From DASUXA01 sp036378155 (GTDB lineage Bacteria; Actinomycetota; Actinomycetes; Mycobacteriales; Micromonosporaceae), in assembly GCA_036378155.1 (NCBI GenBank), contig DASUXA010000040.1:28020-92019 (forward strand): 64,000 bases of DNA, written 5' to 3'. A program made the position numbers and the translations under genes. Shown here one piece after another: positions 16,687 to 24,473 of this stretch (position 1 is its first letter; each line of letters opens with the position of its first letter). The notes beneath the pieces were generated by a model that was not told where the DNA came from, made no database searches, and saw only the letters and a list, made by a program, of their open reading frames with translations.

Positions 16687-17799
16687 ATGGACGACGCTCA
16701 GGTCACCCGAGCCCTGCTGACCTTCGCCCGTACCCTGCGCGAGGCGGGCGTGGACGCCACGCCGGAGCGGGTCCAGGCCATGTTCGCCGCCGCCGGGTCG
16801 CTCGGCGCCCACCGCCCCGACGGGGTGTACTGGGCGGGTCGGCTGACGCTGTGCGCGGAACCGGAGGACCTGCCGGTGTACGACGCGGCGTTCGCCGCCT
16901 GCTTCGGCGACCGGGTCGCGCATCGCCCCACCGCGCCGACCCGACCCGCCGCGACCCGGCTGACCACCGTGTTCACCACGGACGGCGGTACCGCCGCCGG
17001 ACCGCGGGACCGGTCGCCCGCCGTCGTCCAAGCGACCGCCAGCGACACCGAACTGCTGCGCCACCGCGACGTCGCCGCGCTGTCCCCGGTCGAGCGCGCG
17101 GAACTGCGCCGGTTGCTGGCGCTGCTCGCCCCGGCGACCGCCCCTAGGCTCACCCGGCGGTACCGCCCGGCGCCGCGCGGCGACGTGGACCCGGCTCGGA
17201 CGGTACGGCGGATGCTGCGGCACGTCGGCGAGCCGGCGCGCCCGGTGTACCGGCGGCACCGCGCCCGACCCCGGCGGCTGGTGCTGCTGCTGGACGTGTC
17301 CGGGTCGATGGCGCTGTACGCCGACGCGCTGCTGCGCTTCGCGCACGCCGCGGTGCGCCGCCGACCGGCGTCCACCGAGGTGTTCACGATCGGTACCCGG
17401 ATCACCCGGATCACCCGCCCGCTGCGGCACCGCGACCCGGACGCCGCGCTGCGCGACGCCGGTCGCGCCATCCCGGACTGGCAGGGCGGCACCCGGCTGG
17501 GCGAGGCACTCAAGGCGTTCCTGGACCGGTGGGGGCAACGCGGCACCGCACGCGGCGCGGTGGTGGTGCTGTGTAGCGACGGCTGGGAGCGGGGCACGGC
17601 GGACCTGCTCGCCGCGCAGGTCGCCCGGCTGTCACGGCTGGCGTACCGGGTGGTGTGGGTGAACCCGCACCGGGGCAAGCCGGGCTACGCGCCGCTGGCT
17701 CGGGGCATGGCGGCGGCCCTGCCGTACCTGGACGACTTCGTCGCCGGGCACAGCCTGGCCGCCCTGGAGGAACTGGTAGAGGTGATCTCGCGTGCGTGA
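16687..17799 (+). CDS. coxE: VWA-domain protein, CoxE family
   Basis: A 370-residue protein. The N-terminal ~120 residues are helical (TRALLTFARTLREAGVD, AEPEDLPVYDAAFAACFGD). The C-terminal half is a von Willebrand A domain with the MIDAS motif LLLDVSGSMALYAD, later Thr in GGTRLGEALKAFLDRWG and the Asp of VLCSDGWERG. A basic region (RRHRARPRR) separates the halves. CoxE partners the CoxD ATPase in maturation of molybdenum hydroxylases. It begins one base after coxD and its end overlaps the next gene by 8 bases, which indicates one transcript. Confidence 0.9.
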   Translation: MDDAQVTRALLTFARTLREAGVDATPERVQAMFAAAGSLGAHRPDGVYWAGRLTLCAEPEDLPVYDAAFAACFGDRVAHRPTAPTRPAATRLTTVFTTDGGTAAGPRDRSPAVVQATASDTELLRHRDVAALSPVERAELRRLLALLAPATAPRLTRRYRPAPRGDVDPARTVRRMLRHVGEPARPVYRRHRARPRRLVLLLDVSGSMALYADALLRFAHAAVRRRPASTEVFTIGTRITRITRPLRHRDPDAALRDAGRAIPDWQGGTRLGEALKAFLDRWGQRGTARGAVVVLCSDGWERGTADLLAAQVARLSRLAYRVVWVNPHRGKPGYAPLARGMAAALPYLDDFVAGHSLAALEELVEVISRA

Positions 17800-18922
17800 G
17801 GTGCTCGACGACCTGACCCGGTGGTGGCGCTCCGGGCAGCCGGTGGCGATGGCGACCGTGGTCGGTACCTGGCGCTCGGCGCCCCGGCAGCCGGGCGCGA
17901 CGATGCTGGTCGGACCGGACGGTACCGCGGTCGGCAGCGTGTCCGGCGGCTGTGTCGAGGGCGACGTGTACGAGGTGGGCACGGAGGTGCTCGGCAGCGG
18001 GCAGCCGGTGCTGCGCCGGTACGGCATCAGCGACGACGACGCGTTCGCGGTCGGGCTGACCTGCGGCGGCATCCTCGACGTGTACGTGGAGCGGCTGGAC
18101 CGCACGTCGTTTCCCGACTTCGGCGCGGTCGCCGACGCGATCCGGCGGGGCGACCCGGTCGCCGTGGTCACCTGCATATCCGGGCCGGACCCGGACCGGG
18201 TGGGCCGGCGCGTGGTGGTCTGGTCGGAACGGGTCGGCGGCTCATTGGGCAGCGCCCGGCTGGACGACGCGGCGGTCGACGACGCGCGCGGCATGCTCGC
18301 CAGTGGACGATCCGGGCTGCTGCACTACGGAGCCGACGGCGAACGCCGGGGCGAGGAGCTGACGCTGTTCGTGGCGAGCTTCGCCGCGCCGCCCCGCATG
18401 ATCGTGTTCGGGGCGATCGACTTCGCCGCCGCCGTCGCCCGGCTCGGTGTCTTCCTCGGGTACCGGGTCACCGTGTGCGACGCCCGCCCGGTGTTCGCCA
18501 CCCGCAGCCGGTTCCCCGACGCGCACGAGGTGGTGGTCGAGTGGCCGCACCGGTACCTGCGTGCCGAGGCGGACGCCGGTCGCGTCGACCCTCGTACCGT
18601 GCTGTGCGTGCTCACCCACGACCCGAAGTTCGACGTCCCGCTGCTCGAGGTGGCGCTGCGGCTGCCGGTGGCGTACGTCGGCGCGATGGGCTCCCGGCGT
18701 ACCCACGACGACCGGCTGCGCCGGCTGCGCGAGGCGGGACTGGGCGACGCCGAGCTCGCCCGGCTGTCCTCACCGGTCGGGCTCGACCTCGGCGCGCGTA
18801 CCCCCGAGGAGACCGCGGTCAGCATCGCCGCCGAGATCATCGCGACCCGGTGGGGCGGCACCGGCGAGCGGCTCAGCCACCAGAACGGACGTATCCACCA
18901 CGAACTGCTGAATCTCGTCTGA
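17792..18922 (+). CDS. XdhC/CoxF family maturation factor
   Basis: A 376-residue protein with GTG start inside the end of coxE. The N-terminal XdhC/CoxI domain has ATVVGTWRSAPRQPGATML and GSVSGGCVEGDVYE, with the conserved CVE cysteine (residue ~54) and a second Cys in GLTCGGILDVYVE. The C-terminal Rossmann-like domain holds MIVFGAIDFAAAVARLG, CVLTHDPKFDVPLLE and VGAMGSRRTHDDRLRRL. XdhC proteins bind the Mo cofactor, help insert the sulfido ligand and deliver it to the large subunit. It completes the accessory set upstream of the structural genes. Confidence 0.9.
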   Translation: MREVLDDLTRWWRSGQPVAMATVVGTWRSAPRQPGATMLVGPDGTAVGSVSGGCVEGDVYEVGTEVLGSGQPVLRRYGISDDDAFAVGLTCGGILDVYVERLDRTSFPDFGAVADAIRRGDPVAVVTCISGPDPDRVGRRVVVWSERVGGSLGSARLDDAAVDDARGMLASGRSGLLHYGADGERRGEELTLFVASFAAPPRMIVFGAIDFAAAVARLGVFLGYRVTVCDARPVFATRSRFPDAHEVVVEWPHRYLRAEADAGRVDPRTVLCVLTHDPKFDVPLLEVALRLPVAYVGAMGSRRTHDDRLRRLREAGLGDAELARLSSPVGLDLGARTPEETAVSIAAEIIATRWGGTGERLSHQNGRIHHELLNLV

Positions 18923-19062
18923 CCCCGGCACGGGGTGAATTGCCGAACTTCCTGCGCTGATCGCCGGTACGCGGTTGGCTATAGCCACGGCCTGTGCGGC
19001 AGCCCCGGTCACGGCCATGGGCTGCGGACACGGGCAGGCCACGGCGGTATGCGGGAGGTGCC

Positions 19063-19644
19063 ATGACCCGAATCAGCCTCACCGTCGACGGGGTGCGCTA
19101 CGACGACGAGGTCGAGCCGCGCACGCTGCTCGTGTACCACCTGCGCGAGCGGCTGGGCAAGGTCGGCACGGTGGTCGGCTGCGACACCACCAGTTGCGGC
19201 GCGTGCACCGTGCTGATGGACGGCAGGTCGGTGAAGAGTTGCTCGCTGTTCGCGGTACAGGCGGACGGCGCGTCGATCACCACAGTGGAGGGGCTGGCGG
19301 CGCCGGACGGCACGCTGCACCCGGTACAGCAGGCCTTCCACGACCGGCACGCGCTGCAGTGCGGGTTCTGTACACCCGGAATGATCATGGAAGCGGTCGA
19401 CCTGCTCAACGAGAACCCGGACCCGACCGACGAGGAGATCCGCGAGGGTCTGGAAGGCAATCTGTGCCGGTGCACCGGTTACCAGAACATCGTGCGGGCG
19501 GTCCGCGACGCCGCTGACGCGCTGCGCGCCGGGCGGAGGCCGACCGCCGAGGAAGAGGTGGGCGTCGGTGTGCCCCACTCAGCCGCCGCCGAGCCCAGGG
19601 TGGAAGAGGTACCCGGCGAGGCGGTGCCCCGCCCGATGCCCTAG
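19063..19644 (+). CDS. coxS: CODH-type small subunit, 2Fe-2S protein (CoxS-like)
   Basis: A 193-residue protein, ATG preceded by GGGAGG. The plant-type 2Fe-2S cluster ligands are in GCDTTSCGACTVLMDG and the distant Cys of SCSLF. The second cluster ligands are in QCGFCTPGMIMEA and EGNLCRCTGYQNIVRAV. A ~30-residue acidic tail is extra compared with a typical ~160-residue CoxS. It should pass electrons from the Mo site in CoxL to FAD in CoxM. It is the first structural gene, 140 bases after the xdhC-like gene, so it may have its own promoter. Confidence 0.93.
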   Translation: MTRISLTVDGVRYDDEVEPRTLLVYHLRERLGKVGTVVGCDTTSCGACTVLMDGRSVKSCSLFAVQADGASITTVEGLAAPDGTLHPVQQAFHDRHALQCGFCTPGMIMEAVDLLNENPDPTDEEIREGLEGNLCRCTGYQNIVRAVRDAADALRAGRRPTAEEEVGVGVPHSAAAEPRVEEVPGEAVPRPMP

Positions 19645-19645
19645 T

Positions 19646-19734
19646 CCCGTGAGCGCGAGGAGCGAGCGCAGCGAGCCCCGCCGTCGCCAACCACGAGACC
19701 CGTGAGCGCGAGGAGCGAAGCGCGAGGAGCGAGC
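19646..19734. repeat. GC-rich direct repeats between coxS and coxL
   Basis: CCCGTGAGCGCGAGGAGCGA occurs at 19646-19665 and again at 19699-19718, and a shortened copy (GCGCGAGGAGCGA) follows at 19720. The ribosome-binding GAGGAG of coxL lies in the last copy. Similar GAGCGCGAGGAGCGAAGC strings are scattered in actinobacterial intergenic regions, so this is probably a dispersed short repeat that has been recruited as a leader. Confidence 0.7.
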
Positions 19735-22134
19735 ATGACTGTCACCGAGGAACGGCCGGCCGGCGAAGTCGGGTCGGCGCGTCGCCGCAAGGAGGACGCC
19801 CGGCTGATCACCGGCCGGACGATGTGGACCGAGAACCTGAGTCTTCCGGGCATGCTGCACCTGGCGATCCTGCGCAGCCCGATGGCGCACGCCCGGATCA
19901 CCCGGCTGGACGTGGGTCCGGCGCTGCAGGCGCCCGGCGTGGTCACCGCGTTCACCGGGCGGGACGTCGCCGACGTGCAGGGCAGCCTGGTGTGCGCGTG
20001 GCCGGTGACCGAGGACATCGTGCAGCCTGCGCACCCGCCGCTGGCGGTCGACGAGGTGCGGCACGTCGGCGAGGCGGTCGCGGTGGTGATCGCCCGTGAC
20101 CGTGCCAGCGCCCTCGACGCGCTGATGAACATCGACGTCGAGTACGACGAACTGCCGCCGGTGCTCGACATGGAGGCGGCGCTCGCCGACGACGCGCCCC
20201 TGGTACACGCGGACCAGGGCACCAACCGGGCGTTCCACTGGGTGTACGACTCGGCGCAGGCGGGCGCGGGCGACGACTTCGAGCAGGTGGCGCGCGACGC
20301 CGACGTGGTGGTCCGGCGCCGGTACGTCCAGCAGCGGCTGATCCCGTCCTTCATGGAACCGCGCAGCGTCCTGGTCGACCCGACCTCCGACCAGATCACC
20401 GTGTGGTCGACGACCCAGATCCCGCACATCCTGCGGGTGATCCTGGCCCTGGTCACCGGGGTACCGGAGCACAAGATCCGGGTGATCGCCCCGGACGTCG
20501 GCGGCGGCTTCGGCGGCAAGCTGCAGGTCACCCCGGAGGAGCTGATCGCGTTCCTCGCCGCGCAGCGGGTCGGCAAGCCGGTCAAGTACACCGAGACCCG
20601 CTCGGACACGATGATCGCCGCGCACCACGGCCGCGACCAGATCCAGGACATCGACGTGGCGGCGCGACGCGACGGCACCGTCCTGGCGCTGCGCGCCCGG
20701 CTGCTCGCCAACATGGGCGCCTACCTCGGGCTCGTCGGGGCGGGTGTGCCGATTCTCGGCGCGTACATGTACAACGGCATCTACAAGTTCCGCGCCTACC
20801 GGTTCGAGTGCACCGGGGTGTTCACCACCACCGCGTTCACCGACGCGTACCGGGGCGCGGGGCGACCCGAAGCCACGTTCGCCGTCGAGCGGATCATGGA
20901 CGAGCTCGCGGCCGAACTGGGCATGGACCCGATCGAGTTGCGTCGGCGCAACTGGATCAGGCACGAGGAGTTCCCGTACACCACGGCAGCGGGGCTCACC
21001 TACGACTCGGGCAACTACGAGGCGGCGACCGCAAAGGCGATGCAGCTGTTCGGGTACGACGACCTGCGCCGCGAACAGCAGGCGCGGCGGGAGTCGGGCG
21101 ACCCGGTGCAGCTCGGCATCGGCGTGTCGACGTACACCGAGATGTGCGGGCTCGCCCCGTCGCGGCTGTGGGGGTCGCTGCGGTACACCGCCGGCGGCTG
21201 GGAGACGGCGACCGTGCGGATGCTGCCCACCGGGCGGGTCGAGGTGGTCACCGGCACGTCGCCGCACGGTCAGAGCCACGAGACCGCGTGGAGCCAGATC
21301 GTCGCCGACCAGCTCGGCGTGCCGTTCGAGGACGTCGAGGTGCTGCACGGCGACACCCGCAGCTCGCCGCGCGGGCTGGACACGTACGGGTCGCGTTCGC
21401 TCGCGGTCGGCGGGACCGCGCTGGTACAGGCGTGCCAGAAGGTGATCGACAAGGCGCGTCCGATCGCCGCGCACCTGCTCGAGGCGGACCCGGGCGACCT
21501 GGAGTTCTCCGGCGGCGCGTTCCGGGTGCGGGGCACCCCGGAAGGCGAAGCCGGCAAGACGCTGGCCGAGTGCGCGCTGGCCGTGTTCGCCGCGCACAAC
21601 CTGCCGCCGGGCGTCGAGCCGGTCATCGACGCCGACGCCACGTACGACCCGGCGAACTTCTCCTTCCCGCACGGCACCCACCTGTGCGCGGTCGACGTCG
21701 ACACCGAGACCGGTCGGGTCGCGATCCGGCGGTACGTCGCCGTCGACGACGTGGGTCGGGTGGTCAACCCGCTGATCGTGGAGGGACAGGTACACGGCGG
21801 CGTCGCCCAGGGCGTCGCGCAGGCGCTGTTCGAGGAGGCGGTGTACGACGCGGACGGCAACCTGGTCACCGGCTCGTTCGCCGACTACACCCTGCCCAGC
21901 AGCGCCGACCTGCCGGACTTCATCACCGACCGGACCGAGACGCCGGCCCTGGAGCACCCGCTCGGTACCAAGGGCGTCGGCGAGGCGGGCACCATCGCCT
22001 CCACGCCTGCCGTGGTCAACGCGGTCGTCGACGCGCTGCGCCCGTACGGCGTGACCGACGTGCGGATGCCGTGCACCCCGGAGCGGGTGTGGCAGGCGGT
22101 CTCCACCGCTTCCCGGAAAGGTGGGCAGCCGTGA
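19735..22134 (+). CDS. coxL: Form II CODH-like molybdenum hydroxylase large subunit (CoxL-like)
   Basis: A 799-residue protein of the xanthine oxidase/CODH large-subunit family. Mo-cofactor contacts include VGGGFGGKLQVTPEE and the active-site loop AYRGAGR (residues 371-377). The base Glu lies in KGVGEAGTIASTPAVVNA near the C-terminus. True CO dehydrogenases (form I) have AYxCSFR with the Cu-binding Cys; the AYRGAGR loop marks form II, whose substrate is unclear and may be an aldehyde or other small molecule. It therefore lacks the Cys needed for the Mo-S-Cu site. Order S-L-M around it also fits form II. The name coxL is used only in the broad sense. Confidence 0.92.
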   Translation: MTVTEERPAGEVGSARRRKEDARLITGRTMWTENLSLPGMLHLAILRSPMAHARITRLDVGPALQAPGVVTAFTGRDVADVQGSLVCAWPVTEDIVQPAHPPLAVDEVRHVGEAVAVVIARDRASALDALMNIDVEYDELPPVLDMEAALADDAPLVHADQGTNRAFHWVYDSAQAGAGDDFEQVARDADVVVRRRYVQQRLIPSFMEPRSVLVDPTSDQITVWSTTQIPHILRVILALVTGVPEHKIRVIAPDVGGGFGGKLQVTPEELIAFLAAQRVGKPVKYTETRSDTMIAAHHGRDQIQDIDVAARRDGTVLALRARLLANMGAYLGLVGAGVPILGAYMYNGIYKFRAYRFECTGVFTTTAFTDAYRGAGRPEATFAVERIMDELAAELGMDPIELRRRNWIRHEEFPYTTAAGLTYDSGNYEAATAKAMQLFGYDDLRREQQARRESGDPVQLGIGVSTYTEMCGLAPSRLWGSLRYTAGGWETATVRMLPTGRVEVVTGTSPHGQSHETAWSQIVADQLGVPFEDVEVLHGDTRSSPRGLDTYGSRSLAVGGTALVQACQKVIDKARPIAAHLLEADPGDLEFSGGAFRVRGTPEGEAGKTLAECALAVFAAHNLPPGVEPVIDADATYDPANFSFPHGTHLCAVDVDTETGRVAIRRYVAVDDVGRVVNPLIVEGQVHGGVAQGVAQALFEEAVYDADGNLVTGSFADYTLPSSADLPDFITDRTETPALEHPLGTKGVGEAGTIASTPAVVNAVVDALRPYGVTDVRMPCTPERVWQAVSTASRKGGQP

Positions 22135-22985
22135 TTCCCGAGGCGTTCGACTATGTCCGACCGTCCACGGTCGACGACGCGGTACGCGCGCTCGCCGCCG
22201 CCGGCGACGAGGCGAAGGTGATCGCCGGTGGGCAGAGCCTGGTCCCGGTGCTGCGACTGCGCCTGGCCGCGCCCACGGTCCTGGTCGACATCGGTCGGAT
22301 CGCCGACCTGCGCGGCGTCCGCGAGGACGGCGACGACCTGGTGATCGGCGCGACCACCACGCACGACGAGGTCCTCCACGATCCGCTGGTCGCCCGGTAC
22401 GCGCCGCTGATCGCCGAGGCGACCGCGACGGTCGCGGACCGGCAGGTGCGGCACCTGGGTACCTTCGGCGGGTCGCTGGCGCACGCCGACCCGGCGGGCG
22501 ACCTGCCCGCCGTGGCGGTGGCGCTGGACGCCCGTCTCGAGATCGCCGGTCCGAACGGGATGCGGACGGTTCCCGCCGCCGACTTCTTCCTCGACTACCT
22601 GACCACCGCGCTCGGCGTCGACGAGGTGCTGGCGGCGGTACGGGTGCCGAAGCTTCCCGGGTGGGGCACCCACTACGAGAAGTTCAGCCGGGTCGCCCAG
22701 GCGTGGGCGCTGGTCGGGGTGGCGGCGGCGATCGAACGCGCGGACGGCACGATCACCGGCGCGCGGGTGGCGCTGACCAACATGGGTCCGACCCCGGTAC
22801 GCGCCCGCGCGGTCGAGCAGGCGCTGGTCGGCGCGCCCGCCACCGCCGAGGCGATCGCCGAGGCGGCGAGCCGCGCCGGCGACGGTACGCAGCCCGGCAG
22901 CGACCTGTCCGCGTCCGCCGACTACCGCGCCCATCTGGCGACGGTACTGACCGGACGCGCGGTGTCCGCCGCGAGCGGACTGTAG
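22131..22985 (+). CDS. coxM: CODH-type FAD-binding medium subunit (CoxM-like)
   Basis: A 284-residue protein, GTG overlapping the coxL stop by 4 bases with AAAGGTGGG upstream. FAD contacts are AKVIAGGQSLVPVLRLRLA (residues ~30-48) and the RHLGTFGGSLAHADPAGDL loop. The C-terminal domain (KFSRVAQAWALVGVAAAIE) is typical of CoxM. It accepts electrons from the 2Fe-2S subunit and hands them to quinone or another acceptor. Complex formation with the small and large subunits is expected from the operon. Confidence 0.92.
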   Translation: MIPEAFDYVRPSTVDDAVRALAAAGDEAKVIAGGQSLVPVLRLRLAAPTVLVDIGRIADLRGVREDGDDLVIGATTTHDEVLHDPLVARYAPLIAEATATVADRQVRHLGTFGGSLAHADPAGDLPAVAVALDARLEIAGPNGMRTVPAADFFLDYLTTALGVDEVLAAVRVPKLPGWGTHYEKFSRVAQAWALVGVAAAIERADGTITGARVALTNMGPTPVRARAVEQALVGAPATAEAIAEAASRAGDGTQPGSDLSASADYRAHLATVLTGRAVSAASGL

Positions 22986-22998
22986 CGAGGAGGTACCG

Positions 22999-23811
22999 GT
23001 GCGCCTCGATCACGACTTCACCGTCCCGGTACCAGCCGACGAGGCGTGGCGGGTGCTGCTCGACGTGCCCCGCGTCGCCCCGTGCATGCCGGGGGCGACG
23101 CTGACCGACAGCGACGGCGACCGGTTCGCCGGTACCGTCAAGGTCAAACTCGGACCGATCACGTTGAGTTACCGGGGTACCGGGCACTTCGTGGACCGTG
23201 ACGAGTCCACCCGCCGCGTCGTCATCGAGGCGCACGGTCGGGAGAGCCGGGGGTCGGGTACCGCCGCGGCGACGGTGACCGCCGTGCTCGAACCGGTCGG
23301 CGACACCACGCGGGTACGGGTCAGCACCGATCTGCACGTCACCGGCCGCCCCGCGCAGTTCGGTCGGGGCATGATCGCCGACGTCAGCGGCAAACTGGTC
23401 GACCAGTTCGCGGCGTGTCTCGCGCAGGAGTTGACCGGCGGCGGCGCGGAAGCCGTCGGCGCGCGGGCGCCCACGCAAGCGGCTGTCGGCGCGCCGGCAC
23501 AAGCCGGGATGGACGCGCAGGCGCCCGGGGCAGCCGCCGGGTCGCCGCCGCCCGGCGCCGGGCAGCCGGTGTCGCCGGCGGCGCCGGGCGCGGCAGCCGA
23601 GGTCGGCGTCGCGCCCGAACCGGTCGCCACCGCGCCCGGCCCGGCGCCGACGCAGCCCACGGCGACCACCGGGCGCGCTGCCGAGCCGATCGACCTGCTC
23701 GAGGTCACCGGACTGCGTGCGCTGCTGCGCGAGCACGCACCGACCGTCGCGCTGCTCACCGCCGTGGCGGTGGTGGCGTGGGTGCTGGGACGCCGCTCGG
23801 CGCGACGGTGA
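22999..23811 (+). CDS. coxG: CoxG-like SRPBCC protein with C-terminal membrane anchor
   Basis: A 270-residue protein starting with GTG behind GAGGAGG, 13 bases after coxM. Residues 1-150 are a CoxG/SRPBCC fold (DEAWRVLLDVPRVAPCMPGA, FAGTVKVKLGPITLSYRG, GKLVDQFAACLAQEL). Residues ~155-230 are an Ala/Pro/Gly/Gln-rich linker with repeats such as APTQAAVGAPAQAG. The C-terminus is one hydrophobic helix followed by GRRSARR, a tail anchor that leaves the fold in the cytoplasm. CoxG is known to recruit CO dehydrogenase to the membrane in other bacteria. Here the linker and tail suggest the same tether for a form II enzyme. Confidence 0.88.
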   Translation: MRLDHDFTVPVPADEAWRVLLDVPRVAPCMPGATLTDSDGDRFAGTVKVKLGPITLSYRGTGHFVDRDESTRRVVIEAHGRESRGSGTAAATVTAVLEPVGDTTRVRVSTDLHVTGRPAQFGRGMIADVSGKLVDQFAACLAQELTGGGAEAVGARAPTQAAVGAPAQAGMDAQAPGAAAGSPPPGAGQPVSPAAPGAAAEVGVAPEPVATAPGPAPTQPTATTGRAAEPIDLLEVTGLRALLREHAPTVALLTAVAVVAWVLGRRSARR

Positions 23812-23820
23812 ACAACCCGG

Positions 23821-23864
23821 CCGGGACGGTCCCGGTCGTCGATCGAGGGTCGGGGTCCCGACCC
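23821..23864 (+). terminator. Two successive hairpins after coxG
   Basis: CCGGGACGGTCCCGG (23821-23835) is a perfect inverted repeat, and GGGTCGGGGTCCCGACCC (23847-23864) is another with 8-bp arms. They lie 10 bases after the coxG stop and just before the dodecin gene. They probably end the cox transcript or form the dodecin leader. Confidence 0.55.
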
Positions 23865-23892
23865 GCCGCATTCACACAAACGGGGGTACAGC

Positions 23893-24120
23893 ATGGGAAC
23901 TGTCGCGCGCGTGGTGGAGATCAGCGCGGAGTCCGACACCAGCTTCGAGGACGCGATCAACGCCGGTATCTCCCGCGCCTCGGAGACGCTGCGCAACCTG
24001 CGCTCGGCGTGGATCAAAGAGCAGGAGGTCACCGTCGCCGACGGTCGGATCTCCGGGTACCGGGTGCATCTGCTGGTGACCTTCGTGCTGGAGGGGTCGG
24101 AAGGCGAGGGCGCGCAGTGA
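23893..24120 (+). CDS. Dodecin family flavin-storage protein
   Basis: A 75-residue protein of the usual dodecin length. VVEISAESDTSFEDAINAGI is the first strand and helix, LRNLRSAWIKEQEVTV holds the flavin-stacking Trp and adjacent Gln seen in bacterial dodecins, and GYRVHLLVTFVLEG is the last strand. Dodecins assemble into hollow dodecamers that store FMN, FAD or flavin breakdown products. It is first in a short coupled operon with an NTF2-like protein and a zinc alcohol dehydrogenase, directly after a flavin-dependent hydroxylase cluster. Confidence 0.93.
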   Translation: MGTVARVVEISAESDTSFEDAINAGISRASETLRNLRSAWIKEQEVTVADGRISGYRVHLLVTFVLEGSEGEGAQ

Positions 24121-24473
24121 CGCGCACGCCGCAGGAGGTGTTCGCGCACCACGTCCAGGCGCTCGGCGCGCAGGACCTCGACGAGATCGTCGCCGACTAC
24201 AGCGACGACGCGATGTTCATCACGCCGTCCGGGGTCAGACACGGACGCGACGGGGTCCGCGAGGGGTTCGCCGCGCTGCTCGCCGACCTGCCCGACGCGT
24301 CCTGGGAACTGCCCACGCAACTGTTCGACCAGGACATCCTGCTGCTGGAATGGACCGCGGACAGCCGCGCCAACCGGGTCGACGACGGCATCGACACGTT
24401 CGTCTTCCGCGACGGGCTGATCCGGGTACAGACGGTGCGGTACACCCCGGTTCCGAAGGGCACGGCGGGATGA
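24117..24473 (+). CDS. NTF2-like (SnoaL-type) small protein
   Basis: A 118-residue protein whose GTG overlaps the dodecin stop (GTGA). The pattern is a nuclear-transport-factor-2 cone: FAHHVQALGAQDLDEIVADY, SDDAMFITPSGVRHGRDGVR, and LLLEWTADSRANRVDDGIDT near the C-terminus. The family includes small isomerases, hydrolases and pure ligand binders, so the reaction cannot be named. Overlap with both neighbours means obligate coexpression with dodecin and alcohol dehydrogenase; it may act on the same substrate as the dehydrogenase. Confidence 0.82.
   Translation: MTRTPQEVFAHHVQALGAQDLDEIVADYSDDAMFITPSGVRHGRDGVREGFAALLADLPDASWELPTQLFDQDILLLEWTADSRANRVDDGIDTFVFRDGLIRVQTVRYTPVPKGTAG

Noticed and set aside
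19735..22134. True aerobic carbon monoxide dehydrogenase (form I)
   Set aside because: The active-site loop is AYRGAGR and lacks the Cys of AYxCSFR needed to hold copper.
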